A program made the translations under genes and the position numbers. DNA of 64,000 nt, from the NCBI GenBank assembly GCA_023634235.1, contig JAMKCF010000045.1, forward strand, positions 124,001 through 188,000. The letters run 5' to 3'. Origin of the DNA: Pisaster brevispinus. Taxonomy: Eukaryota; Echinodermata; Asteroidea; Forcipulatida; Asteriidae. The notes under the pieces are model-generated. The model did not search any database, was not told the origin of the DNA, and worked only from the letters and a program-made list of their open reading frames with translations. This document shows positions 10,108 through 22,100 of this stretch, one piece after another (within the stretch, counting starts at the first letter, position 1; each line of letters starts with the position of its first letter).

Positions 10108-13100
10108 ATGGACTGCCACAGACGTCTGACAGAGAGCTGTGTTGTTCGTCTTCGTCAACAAGATGGCGCTAAAACAGCCTCAAATCATTGCGCTGGGGGC
10201 GACAAACCAACGCAGCAAGAGTTCAGCTGCAGCGGTGTCGTCATTGAGCCAACGGAAGGCTTAATCCTAACAAGTGGTCTGGTGTTTGCAGAAACACTGA
10301 AGAAGAAACCCCATGGGCTGCGTTCCTCAAAAATGTGGAACATTTCTGCAAAAAGACAGACTGGTAAAGTCCAATGTTTTCTTGTTTGCTCTTTTCCTAT
10401 TCCTTTAACCCTATTTCTGAAAGGAGTTGTAACAGGCCTGGAAGTTCATCTTTTAGTGGACAAGGATATTTTCCTTTCGCAAAGCAGCCCTGGGAATTCC
10501 ATTGGTAAATCATAAAGTCTGTGGGGAACTTTTTTGAAGGGGCATCAAGGCAAAGACCGGGGCAAGAGAGTCTCCCTGGCCATTGTGTAATACTAGTCTT
10601 TTAGTTTTTAGCAGTTTACATCTGTTTGTTATAAAAAATAACAAATAAAAAAATTGTTGGTCCAGTGGTTAAGATATCTGCTCTAGAATGTGGTGGTATG
10701 GGCTCGAAGCTCTCCTGAGTAGTATGCCTGTGTGTTTTTTTTTAAGGAGGACTTGGGAAGCACTGAGTAAACAGTGCTTATCACACATCAGTGTAAGGTG
10801 AAACACAAATGATATTCTTTATCCCTGATGCAAACTATTAGTACATTTATTAAATTGATGTTCTTTCGTCTTTCAGAGGACATTCCATTTTACACAGCAA
10901 GCAGTGTGGCCCATTTTGCAATTGATGTCGTTGTGCCTGAGCGCTTTGAAACACATCCTCTTCCAACAAATCCATCGTCTTCAAGTACCGTTCAAGAGCA
11001 GCGCCCTCTTCCAGCAACCTGTCGGACTGTCACTCTCAGAGCTGATCTGCTCCTCCTGTGGAAATGTCAAGACTTTGATGATATTCTCAAGACTATTCTG
11101 CCGCAGTGGGATGGATGGGAATTCTCCGACAAAGAGGGTAGTAGTGTCCAATCAGATCATAGCGCTGAGAGAGACACCGTGATTGGTGCAGGTGTGGAGC
11201 CATTTGGGTTGAGCTCCGTCTCCAAGAATCTACCAGAGGAATCTTTCATCAGTTGGTTTGCTCTGCTGAAACTAAGAGAAAGTGAGAGACACCAGAAGCA
11301 TCTTGGTCATTCGATAGAATTCCTGAGGTAAATGCTTCAAGTACTTTAAAGATATCTCAAGACTGTTCATAATGCTGGCTAGAGGTCTCAGGGTTCTGGG
11401 TGTCTATTGGGCTCCTTTTTTAAAACTATTCCAGGTTACCCTATACAAAGATAATTTTATCGGCAAGTATGTTGACAGACTTCCAACTGAGCAGTATGTG
11501 GTTTGGCCAACTTATAAGGTCTCATAGTCCTTGGCAATGTTCATGGGACATGTTTCTTGCTCAAGAACATTTTAGTTCTTGATACTTCTGGGAAGTCAAT
11601 GACATTGCCCAACCTGGACCATCTGCTGGTTTCCAGTATTTAAAGGTAGTGTCATACTTTGGTAGTGAAGTTTACTTGTTATAAAGACGGTAACGGTAGT
11701 AATCATCCGGCGAAATTATTTCGTCTGAAATGGCCCCATTGATTAGAAATCAATAAAAACATTTGAACCTGAGAAAAGATGCATGCATGAATTGTTTCTC
11801 AGATTTCTGAGGGTTGGTGTCCGTTTGTGAATGCTATGGCCAGAGGTGCAGTGGGTACCAGCTGTTACCTTGCTAGTCGTAGATGGATTCAATGTAATGT
11901 TTTGTGTGATAATATTGTGCCAGTTTTCTTTGCTGTATCTCAACAAGTATACACTGTATTCAGCTGAAACTTTCACATGTGACTTTTACTGTATCTTTCT
12001 TGATAATTTTGCCAATAAACCAGCATTTCGTTTAAAAAATCCAATGGATGACCCTACAGTTAAGAAGTAATGCTCTTTGATCTGCTTCCCAAACACTGAG
12101 GAAACTCTCATTCTAAGCTCCTTGAAATCTCTAACTGCAGGGTTTACCAAATTTTAGAGACCATTGACTCAGCATACTTCCTTAAATTTGGATCCTACTT
12201 TCAGACCATTTTTGTCAGGGGTGACTGATCCCAGGTCATGGCTGAGCAGTTAAGTACCCTAGACTGAAATAATCACAACCAGGGACTGGTTTCACAAAGC
12301 TAAGATTGATCTTAACTACTTCCACTTGGTATTCTTAAAACTAGTATACTATTTTAAATGACTTTTTAAATTGTTCACTTGTTCCATTTTCAGATCACTT
12401 TCCTTGCAAGATGACTTTTCTGTGCGACAGGGTGACCCAGTCTGTCTGCGCGCCACTCCGTTTGGTGCCACCAGTCCTACAGTGTTTCTCAACAGCGTCA
12501 GTATGGGAGTTGTCAGCAATATAGCTGGACCGAGGCACCAGCTCATCATGACTGATGCAAGATGTATTCCTGGATCTGAAGGGGGTGGGATGTATTTGAA
12601 TAACAGGTGAAGGAATTTTGAACTTGTTTTGACGACACTGACCAGAAAAATACATAATAATAGTAATATTACGCAGTTCTTATATAAATCACTTTATCAC
12701 ACCCGAGGGCATCTCAAAGCACTCATTATTTGTCGCAAGGTATGCTTAGCAACGTTTGAAATATAAGACCCATTTCTTTACATACTGTAGCACTATGTAA
12801 CGGTTTAAAAGGTGCTGTGGCGCAATCTGCAGCCAACCATGCTGGAAAATACTAGGGTCATATGGGTCAATGTGGCTGGCTGCCAAAGCCACCCATGCAT
12901 GCCTTTGGATTGAACACAGTGTAGCTGCACCCTTCACAATTTAGCCTCTCAGCTGTGAGTAAGAACGATCAGTCTCCCAAATTATTAATACAATTAGGTG
13001 ATCTTAAAAGAAAACTTTTTGCAGACCTTGTTCCTTGTGCAAGCATGTTGTTTTCCTGTGATACAAACTAAGGCCGTATTCGTAAGATGTTTAAAAGGTG

Positions 13101-16100
13101 CTGTGGCGCAATCTGCAGCCAACCATGCTGGAAAATACTGGGGAGGACCCCTTCTCTGAACGATAAGTGCACAGGGTTCTTTTACGTGCATTACACAACA
13201 CCTTGGGACCAACAGCTTTACGCGCCTTACAGAAGGACGAAGCAGTAATTGTTAAGTGCCTTGCCGGTAAACCAGAAACATGTCATGCCATAGAACAGCT
13301 CTTGAAAATCAATGTTTTATATATGGCCTATGTTTTGCTTTGACATAATGGAACAATGTAAATGGATTAGAGTGCTTCACAAATTTTTTTGTTAGTTGTA
13401 AAATTTACCGTCTTGAAACCAAGCCTAACTGTTGTAAAGGGAAATTTTGAAGTTTTGATCACTAGCTGTTGAAACCAACCCACCAGTATCCAAAACTTAA
13501 TTTAATGGATAATGTAAATCAAACAACATTTTTATTGACCAAGTACTGGATTGATAATTATTGAAAAAACATAAATTTGTTTCAATCTTTATGCTCGCTG
13601 ACTACAAATTCTTCTAGAGAATTTTTTTCAGTCAGAAGCACTTTTAATCAGTTGAGTAATTGTCATTTGAAGACCCTGCGAATTGCCATTGCTTATTCAG
13701 ACAATCAAAACAAGCCTCAAATAAACTTGCATAAAAATACCGTACAAAACTTAAACAGTTTTTTTGAGATTTTTTTCAAAGACATAATCACAGAACAATT
13801 TGATGACGTTTTCAACGGGTGGTTTTGTGGTGTGTTTATGGAAAACTAGATGATGAGAATTAGTTGTTCTCTTCAAACAGACAACGTACTTGCCCTTTAA
13901 ATTATTGTTCAAATTTTCTCCCATTCTTTAAACAGGGGCTCCAAGGTCAATTAGAGTTTTTGTGATGCACCAATTTTCTAAATAGAAAGTGGGGAAAACA
14001 TTACAAGTCTGTGCTTCACATGAAAATGGTGTAAAATATCAATTTATTTGATACTCTTCAGACTGTCAGAGTGAAATCTGAAACATGATATCATCGGGCA
14101 GCAAAAACAAGTGGGTTTGTACATTCCAAAGAGGAATTGTTGCGCCCTATTGATTGAATATCATCAGAATTCAGGATAAAACTGTACATTCTGTGTATAA
14201 AAACAAACAGACCTTGTATTTAAAATGTGACATCATCAAACCGTTTTGGATTTGGACAAAAATTGCACTTGAAGGGTATCAAACACAGTGGCATTTTACA
14301 CCATTTTAACGTAAGACTAGAGACTTGTAATTGTCTCCCATTTTCATAAGGATCTCAAAACTAAATTTGACCTCTCTTTAACATAAATTGCTGTATAATC
14401 CAAGGTGGGTAAATGAGTACTGTTGTTTTTCACGCAGTAAACTTGCTGGTGTCATCGTAGCTCCGCTATGCTGGAAAAACAATGAGTGGATCGGACTCAC
14501 CCTGGTCTGCTCACTACGAGCGATTATCGAGTCCCTCAGTCGTGTGATTGAGTCCAGACCGAAGGGTGTCACTCGAGCTATTGCATCATCAGTGAGTAGT
14601 GACTTCACAGCGGAAGGTTTAACAACTAGCGAGAAATTCAGCCCAGGTAGGTAAACATTGGAGTGCAAAGGTTCCAGGGGATGCCTGGGTGTTTCTGACA
14701 GTGGCTGCTAACTCCGCAGCAGCACCTTGTATTCCCTTTATAAGGTGCTACATAAATGGGTCTCTTTTAAAAAACTTGTCTTAAGACAATAATATTAAGC
14801 AAATTGAGACGCCCTTAGAAAAGAGCTATTTAAAAACTAGTTATTGTTAATATTATTACAATGCATAAGGTCAATTTTATTCTTTCCCCAACATGTAGTA
14901 AGTTTTCCCTCTACAATCCAGCAGTGCATGAGGTCAGTCGTTCTCATCAAGGTGAGCAGCGTGTGGGGGTCAGGTGTGATCATCAATGCTGAGAAGGGAC
15001 TCGTTCTAACCTGCCGTCATGTGGTGTACAAAGCAGAAAGCCATCAAGGTATGTTACCTCTCGGCCTGGAAGATGGAGACTGCGAGTTTTGAGCGTATTC
15101 TAACTTCTGGTAACCTCTTGAAAACATGTGAAGGAAACAACATTAGGCACTTTTAGAGGTCCCAGTGTATTCTAATTTCTGTTAACCTCTTGAAAACATG
15201 TGAAGGAAACAACATTAGGCACTTTTAGAGGTCCCAGTGTATTCTAACTTCTGTTAACCTCTTGAAAACATGTGAAGGAAACAACATTAGGCACTTTTAG
15301 AGGTCCCAGTGTATTCTAATTTCTGTTAACCTCTTGAAAACATGTGAAGGAAACAACATTAGGCACTTTTAGAGGTCCCAGTGTATTCTAACTTCTAGTA
15401 ACCTCTTGAAAACATGTGAAGGAAACACATTAGGCACTTTTAGAGGTACCAGTACTCGAATATGTACAAGATTAACTCAGTCTTATTCTAGGTTTGTAAA
15501 ATTGTTGTATGACATAGGTGGCTACTGTGTAAAGCGCTTGCCTTTCACCAATGTGGCCCTGGTTCGGTTCCCAACTAGGGCTACATGTAAGTAAAGTTAT
15601 GTGTTGGTTCTTTCCTATGCATGGGTTTTTCTCTGGGTGCTATGGTTTTCTGGCTGTGTTCTAGGGTCATATGGGTCAATGTGGCTGGCTGCCAAAGCCA
15701 CCCATGCATGCCTTTGGATTGAACACAGTGTAGCTGCACCCTTCACAATTTAGCCTCGCAGCTGTGAGAAAGAAAGATCAGCCTCCCAAATTATTAATAC
15801 AATTAGGTGATCTTAAAAGAAAACTTTTTGCAGACCTTTTTCCTTGTGCAAGCATGTTGTTTTCCTGTGATACAAACTAAGGTCGTATTCGTAAGGTGGC
15901 TACGACTGACGACTATAGCTATGACTGTTGCTAAGGGTGTGGCTACGGACATCATATACTTCAACACAAGATGACGCGGTGATCCAGCCGTAGCCGTAGC
16001 TATAGCTGCCAATTCGGGCTTAGCCCATTAAAACCAAACTGAGGCTTGAGGGGCAAAATAGACTGGCCCCCTTTTTGATGTAATGAGAATCAGTGTTCCT

Positions 16101-19100
16101 TGTTGACATTGCGCTCGGGGAACAAGACAAAGATAATGGCAGCATGGAGCAGGTTTAGAGTCGAATAGACTTAACCATAGTCAATCTAGAAGTCAGCCTA
16201 GCCCTGGAGCACCGTTACTCTAGTCAAATTTGCAAGTTACGTCACAATAAATGAACAATTTAAAGATAAGGGTTGGTTTTGTTCAAAATGACAATAATGT
16301 TTTATCTTTAAGATAACTAATTCATAAATGCACTAAAGTAGAGAAAATAAATCAGGGTTTTGCCTTAACTTTTTCAGTGACTACCCAGAAGAACCAGTAA
16401 GCTGGTCATTTAAAAAAATAGGTATACTTTTAAAAACTGAACTGGTCAGCTAGACCAATTGGAGGGCATTTTGACTGGTCCTCAGGTGTTTTAACTGGCA
16501 TTTGGCCAGCAGACCACTGCTGTAAATTAAAATGAAAGTAACGTGCCAACAACTTGCTTTAACATACACAATAATCTTGTCCTCTGATCAGCAGAATAGG
16601 CCTACATTGACTAACAACTACTATGACCAGTCGATCAACTAGATGCGTTTGAGCGAAAAACACAACATGCATGCGGATTTTCAATCACAAATAAACGAAA
16701 GCTCGGCACCCGAACTTGCTTATGATAAATGGTCAACATGTGAGACAATTAGGTAGTTAGGGCCTGTAACATTAACAGTTGAACAATTCGGAGAATGGGA
16801 AACCAGTGTTGTTGTCGAGACCACAAAGTCTTGAGATCAAGACCGAGACCTCACCTCTTAGAGTTGTTGTCTTGAAAATTTTCCAATGAAAGTGCCCTTT
16901 GCAAAGTGACAATGGCCTTGCCTTACTGAAGATGAAGTTCTAGGTCTGGTACAGCAAACAAAGCCAACTTGTTTTCTTGTCAATGGATTTCTAATGCTGC
17001 GTTTATCTGTGGCAGCCCTACCAGTTCTGCCCTCTCAATTTTGATATTGACATTCATAAGCATTGTTTTCCCGCTAACTGCAGTTCAAGTTCGTCTAGAC
17101 TATCCCTACATGCATTGGAAGTACGCCGCTGTCATATACATGACTAGACACAACTCCCCATCAGATCTGGCTGTTCTCCAACTGGAGGGAGGAGTCGGTG
17201 TGTTGAGTGAGGCCTTTTGGCCTACTGGGAAAAGAACAGCCAAGTCCTACACTCAAGGTAACTTTACAGACAAACAGTTTGCTGAGGGTCTGAAAATATA
17301 AACCATTAAAACAAAACATTCCTGTTTGTTTGCGTTGACATGAGGATAGACTATACACAAATGGAAAATATTTGATTAAAAGATTAATTAGTTATTAACT
17401 ATTAGTGATTTGGTGAGGTCAGCTACAGCAGGGCTGCCAATTCGCAGGGTTAAATCGGCAGTGCTCAGCTAATTGTTGAATTGGATTTATACAGCATTGC
17501 TCGGTGTGCAAAGGAGCTTTAATGAATTCTGGTTTTTCAAAGTGTCTCCTTGTATTTCCACCTCCATGTTGTCAGTTGTCGCTGACAAATATTTTCTTCA
17601 AACTATTTCCTCAAAATTTTCCCCTATTACAGTTTAAGAAAATGCCCTGATCTTCAGTTATCAGGTGTTGTTTTTGATAATTACTTATTTCTTTAAATCA
17701 ACTAAATAAAATAACAGGTGCGCTATTCCAGGAACTGTTAGATAGTATAAAATTGTGCATTCTAGTGCACTGCCTTGTGAAAATTTTGTTTAATTTTGTT
17801 TTTAATTATTAAAATTTATTAAAGTGCTATTTGGTCGGTTGATAATTTATTGGACCACTCAAAGTTAATGTAACAGAGCTAAATTAAGTAAACCTAAATT
17901 TCTTGTTGAAGGTGTTTGCAAGCAGTTGTTTGAAACCAAGCAGGGAACCAGTCAAATAATACATACACCATATGGCATTTCACTGGTGACCTGTGTTTGC
18001 TAAGCACAAATTGTCTGCTTAGCAGACTTGTTTGCTCAGTATCCTGGTGCATCATTCAATAACATCGCTTATTTTATTTCTTCGCTATTAAGTGGACAAC
18101 CAGAGAGGGCCCATTCACTGGCAATGCAAACTGTATGACAATGTGGCTTTTGTCCATTTCTTCTGAATACAATTTCATCTTAAGTTTTTCTGCTTAGTAG
18201 AATTTTAAATGCAGCTCAATGGGAAGCAGTTTTATGATGAAATCCGTTATTAGCTGCTGTGTCCTAAAAAAGAACCAGTGATCAATTTTTTGTAGCGGTA
18301 TGATCTGATCGTTTTAAAGGTGAGGTCACTGATTAGTTTTTGTCAATTGAATGATTATTTCTTATATGCAAAATTATAGAGAAAGATACAATAAAAGACA
18401 CATGTGAAAGTTTGAGCTGAATACAGTGTCTAGTTGCTGAGAAAACAGGAAAAAAGTGACGGTAATTTCACAAGAACAAGGTGACAGCTGGTACCAACCG
18501 CATCTCTGGCATGGCATGCCACAGCATTCACAAATGGACACCAACCCTTAGAAATTCCAGAAACGATTCATGCATGAATCATTTATCGATTCAAATGTTT
18601 TGGGGGGTAAAAAATTATCCAAACCATATTACTTCGAAGGGAACCCTTTCTCAAAATAGTTTAAACTAGCAACAGCTGCAGTGCTTCTTGAGTACCAATC
18701 TATGACCCTACCTTTAAAGTCAGTATATACTTTTGGTAATTGTCAAGGACCAGGATCCTCACTTGTTGTATCCTAACAAATGCATAAAAAAAAAAACCCT
18801 GTGAAAATTGGTCATGGAAGTTGCAAGAAAATATTGAAAGAAAAAATACCCTTGTCGCATAGAAGTGTGTGCTTTCAGATGGATGAAAAAGGCTTCATGT
18901 CTGAAGTCTGTCTCAGATTAAAATTTGTTTGAGTGAAAAATAACCCCTTTCACTAAAACTACATTACTATAAAGGGGGTCATTTCTAACAATGTTTTATA
19001 ATATCAACAACAGCTCTCCAGTGCTCTTTACCGAGTCACTTTTTATGGTTATTAACTTGTGGAGTAATTACCAAAAGTCCACCCTGCCTTTGGTTATTTA

Positions 19101-22100
19101 CTTGTTAGTAACTTGTTAACTTGTTAATAACAAGTTAACAAGTTAATAACAAGTTATTAACTTGAGTAATTACCAAAAGTACACCCTGCCTTTAAGGTGA
19201 GAGAGAAAGAAAACTTTCCGCGCTATAATTTTATAAAGAATTGTTTCTGTAGCTTAACTTGGTCTGTTTGTTCACAGGTCAACCAGTTTTTGTTGTTGGT
19301 CACGCCGTGCTAGCACCGGAGCGTGACCTCTTGCCTTCTGTTAGTGCAGGGGTCATGTCAAAGGTTATCAGTGTGAGGGAATTTCCAATCATGCTACAAG
19401 TAAGTTCTTGGCCTTTTTCCCAAACCTCAGCTTTGGCTCTCGCTCTGGCTCGGGGCACCGTCATCAATTTTGGAGCAATGTACATTTGATACGGTCTTTC
19501 CAACATCAAATGAAGCCTGGAGTCAGAGACGGAGCCTGAGCTGTGGTTTGGAAAATGCCCCATGTCTTGTCAGAGAGGAGGGGTATGGTTTTGGAGTGGT
19601 TGGTATCAAGTCAGTCGATGGTGAGGACAACATCTGGCATCATATCAAGTACATCTTTCTCTTCTCCAAATCACTTCAGAGAATAATAATAATAATAATA
19701 ATATATTGTATTTGTATAGCGCCTACTGCAGGCCAGCCTCTAAGCGCTTAACATTCAGTATTTCCTGCAAGGTATTTGGGGCTACGTTTGAAGTATGAGA
19801 CCTACTCCTTTACATAGCACCTTGTAATGGTTTACAAGGTGCTGTGGCGCAATATGCAGCCGATCAAACCAGGAACACCGGGGCGGACCCCTACTCTTTT
19901 CGATAAGTGCACTGGGTTCTTTTTCGTGCGTTACACAACACACGGGACCAACGGCTTTACGTCCCATCCGAAGGACGAAGCAATCATGGTTAAGTGTCTT
20001 GCTTAAGGACACAGGTGTCACGACCGGGGCTCGAACCCACACTCTGCTGATCAGAAACACCAGAGCTTGAGTCCAGTGATCTTATCCACTCGGCCACGAC
20101 ACGCCAGAATGTGTGCATAAGATTTCTCACTTGTCCCTTCTGTAAGGCTTCTTTAGACACAGTGTGTCATGGCCGAGCAGTTAAGTGCACCGGATTCAAG
20201 CAAGCGAGTAGGCACTCACCATGAATCTCAGAACCTCGGCTGTAAGCCACAGCCAATAATCTGCCATGGTTTGCTGGAATCTCAGAATGGTCGGACTTAC
20301 CTTCCATTGAGCCGAATACAATGATAAGTCAATGTTGCAGCCTGTCCATTCTTGTATTCAACATTTGTAAAACAAAAGGACAAGGGTCTGGAATCAGGGA
20401 TTACACAACACCCCCAGAGAAAGGGATATTACATGCATAGTTCCAGTACCTTCTGTCCCTCTTTGTGTGGATAAAATGAAGCGTAGCATGGCAGGGACGT
20501 CCCACCCAATGGAATGTCTGCGTGGGTATTCATGTCAGCCAACCGAATTAAAAACTGTCCGACGTGGAGTGGTAGGGATATTAAAGTTGTAAAGTGCCTT
20601 GACTTAGTCATTAGAATATGAGCGCTAGATAAGAAGACAAAATTATTGTTGTCCATAAATCTAAACTCCTTATCTTCCTGATTGGAGTGGTTTGATTTTG
20701 ATTTCAGTCAACTTGTGCAGTCCACTCTGGAACAAGTGGAGGTCCCCTGTTCTGCAGCAGGACAGGCCAACTTCTTGGCATAGTAACCAGCAATGCAAGG
20801 TTTGTCAATATCTCATCATCCCCAATTGTAAATAAGTAAACAATGTTTTTCGAATTGATTAGATACATGTGTGTGTAAATTTTGTTGCCAGAGCTGCATA
20901 CTGAGGAATTAACATGGTGTTAGGCAGTAATATCAGTAATGGGAAATCTCAGACTTTTATCTGAATTCATACTTTTGTTTTGGTCTGCTGGGTGAAAATA
21001 ATAGCCCCTGTTATTTAACCAGATGTAAAGGAATCATGCAATTTGTTCAACTTCTCTAGTGTATATTTCTCTATGTTTAAATAAGCGCCACAGAGCTTGG
21101 ATTTCCTGCAGGCACAATTTGTTCATGGGGCGTGTCGTGGCCAAGTGGTTATGCGCACTGGACTAAACAACGGCGTTTCTGAGTGGCAGTGTGTGGGTTC
21201 GAATCCTGGTCTTGACACTTGTGTCCTTGAAACCCAGCATGACACCATCAAAACAAATTTACACTCGGACACCATGGCTTAATTCTTGAGTGTCAGTTTG
21301 ATATGAGCATGTAATACATTTTTGTGGAGAACCCAATCACTTTTAAATCGCCCAAAGCATTAGGTACAGACCCTTTTGACTAAACAAAATCAATTCAAGC
21401 AAAATTTATTTTGAGATGAGCCCACATAAAACAGCAAAGGAGGCACCATCTCACTAATAAAGCCTTGTCATCTATCTGCTCAATCAACCAATTCCAATTT
21501 CTTGGAATAACACCCTTTGTTTACACAACTTAGCAAGAACATCACAATCTCTTACAACTTCCCATAGGGTCTAACATCTAGCTAACCCTTGTAACATCAT
21601 CCTACTCAATTATCCAAATAAACAGGGCAAAGCCAAGCAATCTGAAAACCATATGGTTCGTTTCACCCAGTATTGGCTGTATTAGTACCAAGGCTGAGTC
21701 ATTGCTGTACAATTCCTATCATGCTTTTAGGAATTCCGGGTGAGCTGGTCATAAATGGATTTCTTTAGTGAACAAAAAAACCCTGACGGTAATAAGACAA
21801 TTGGCATGTTATTTGGCTAGGTGTAGTTGTGGAACTTATAATTTTGTAGATAAAAAAAAACAATTGGCAGAGTACTGAGTTTTTAATTAAACACTGACAC
21901 TCAAGAGGTGAGCGATGGTGTCATGCAGTGTTTTAAGCAAGACATTTAACCATTATTGCTTGCACGTGACATGTCATGATTGAGCAGACTGGACTCAACC
22001 TTTGGCATTCCTGATTGGCAGTGTGTGGGTTCGAGTCCCAGTCTTGACACTTGTGTCCTTAGGCAAGACACCTTCTATTTTTGCTTCATCCTTTGGATTG

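Noticed and set aside
19470..19751. Plus-strand 93-codon frame in TYSND1 intron 7
   Set aside because: Composed of the inverted-repeat element at 19410-19561, intronic DNA and the tail of the SINE. Not coding.
3534..22050. tRNA-like box A/box B sequences (3540, 20090, 21130, 22030 and others)
   Set aside because: No complete tRNA cloverleaf with acceptor stem is present; they head SINE bodies and are annotated as SINEs, not tRNA genes.
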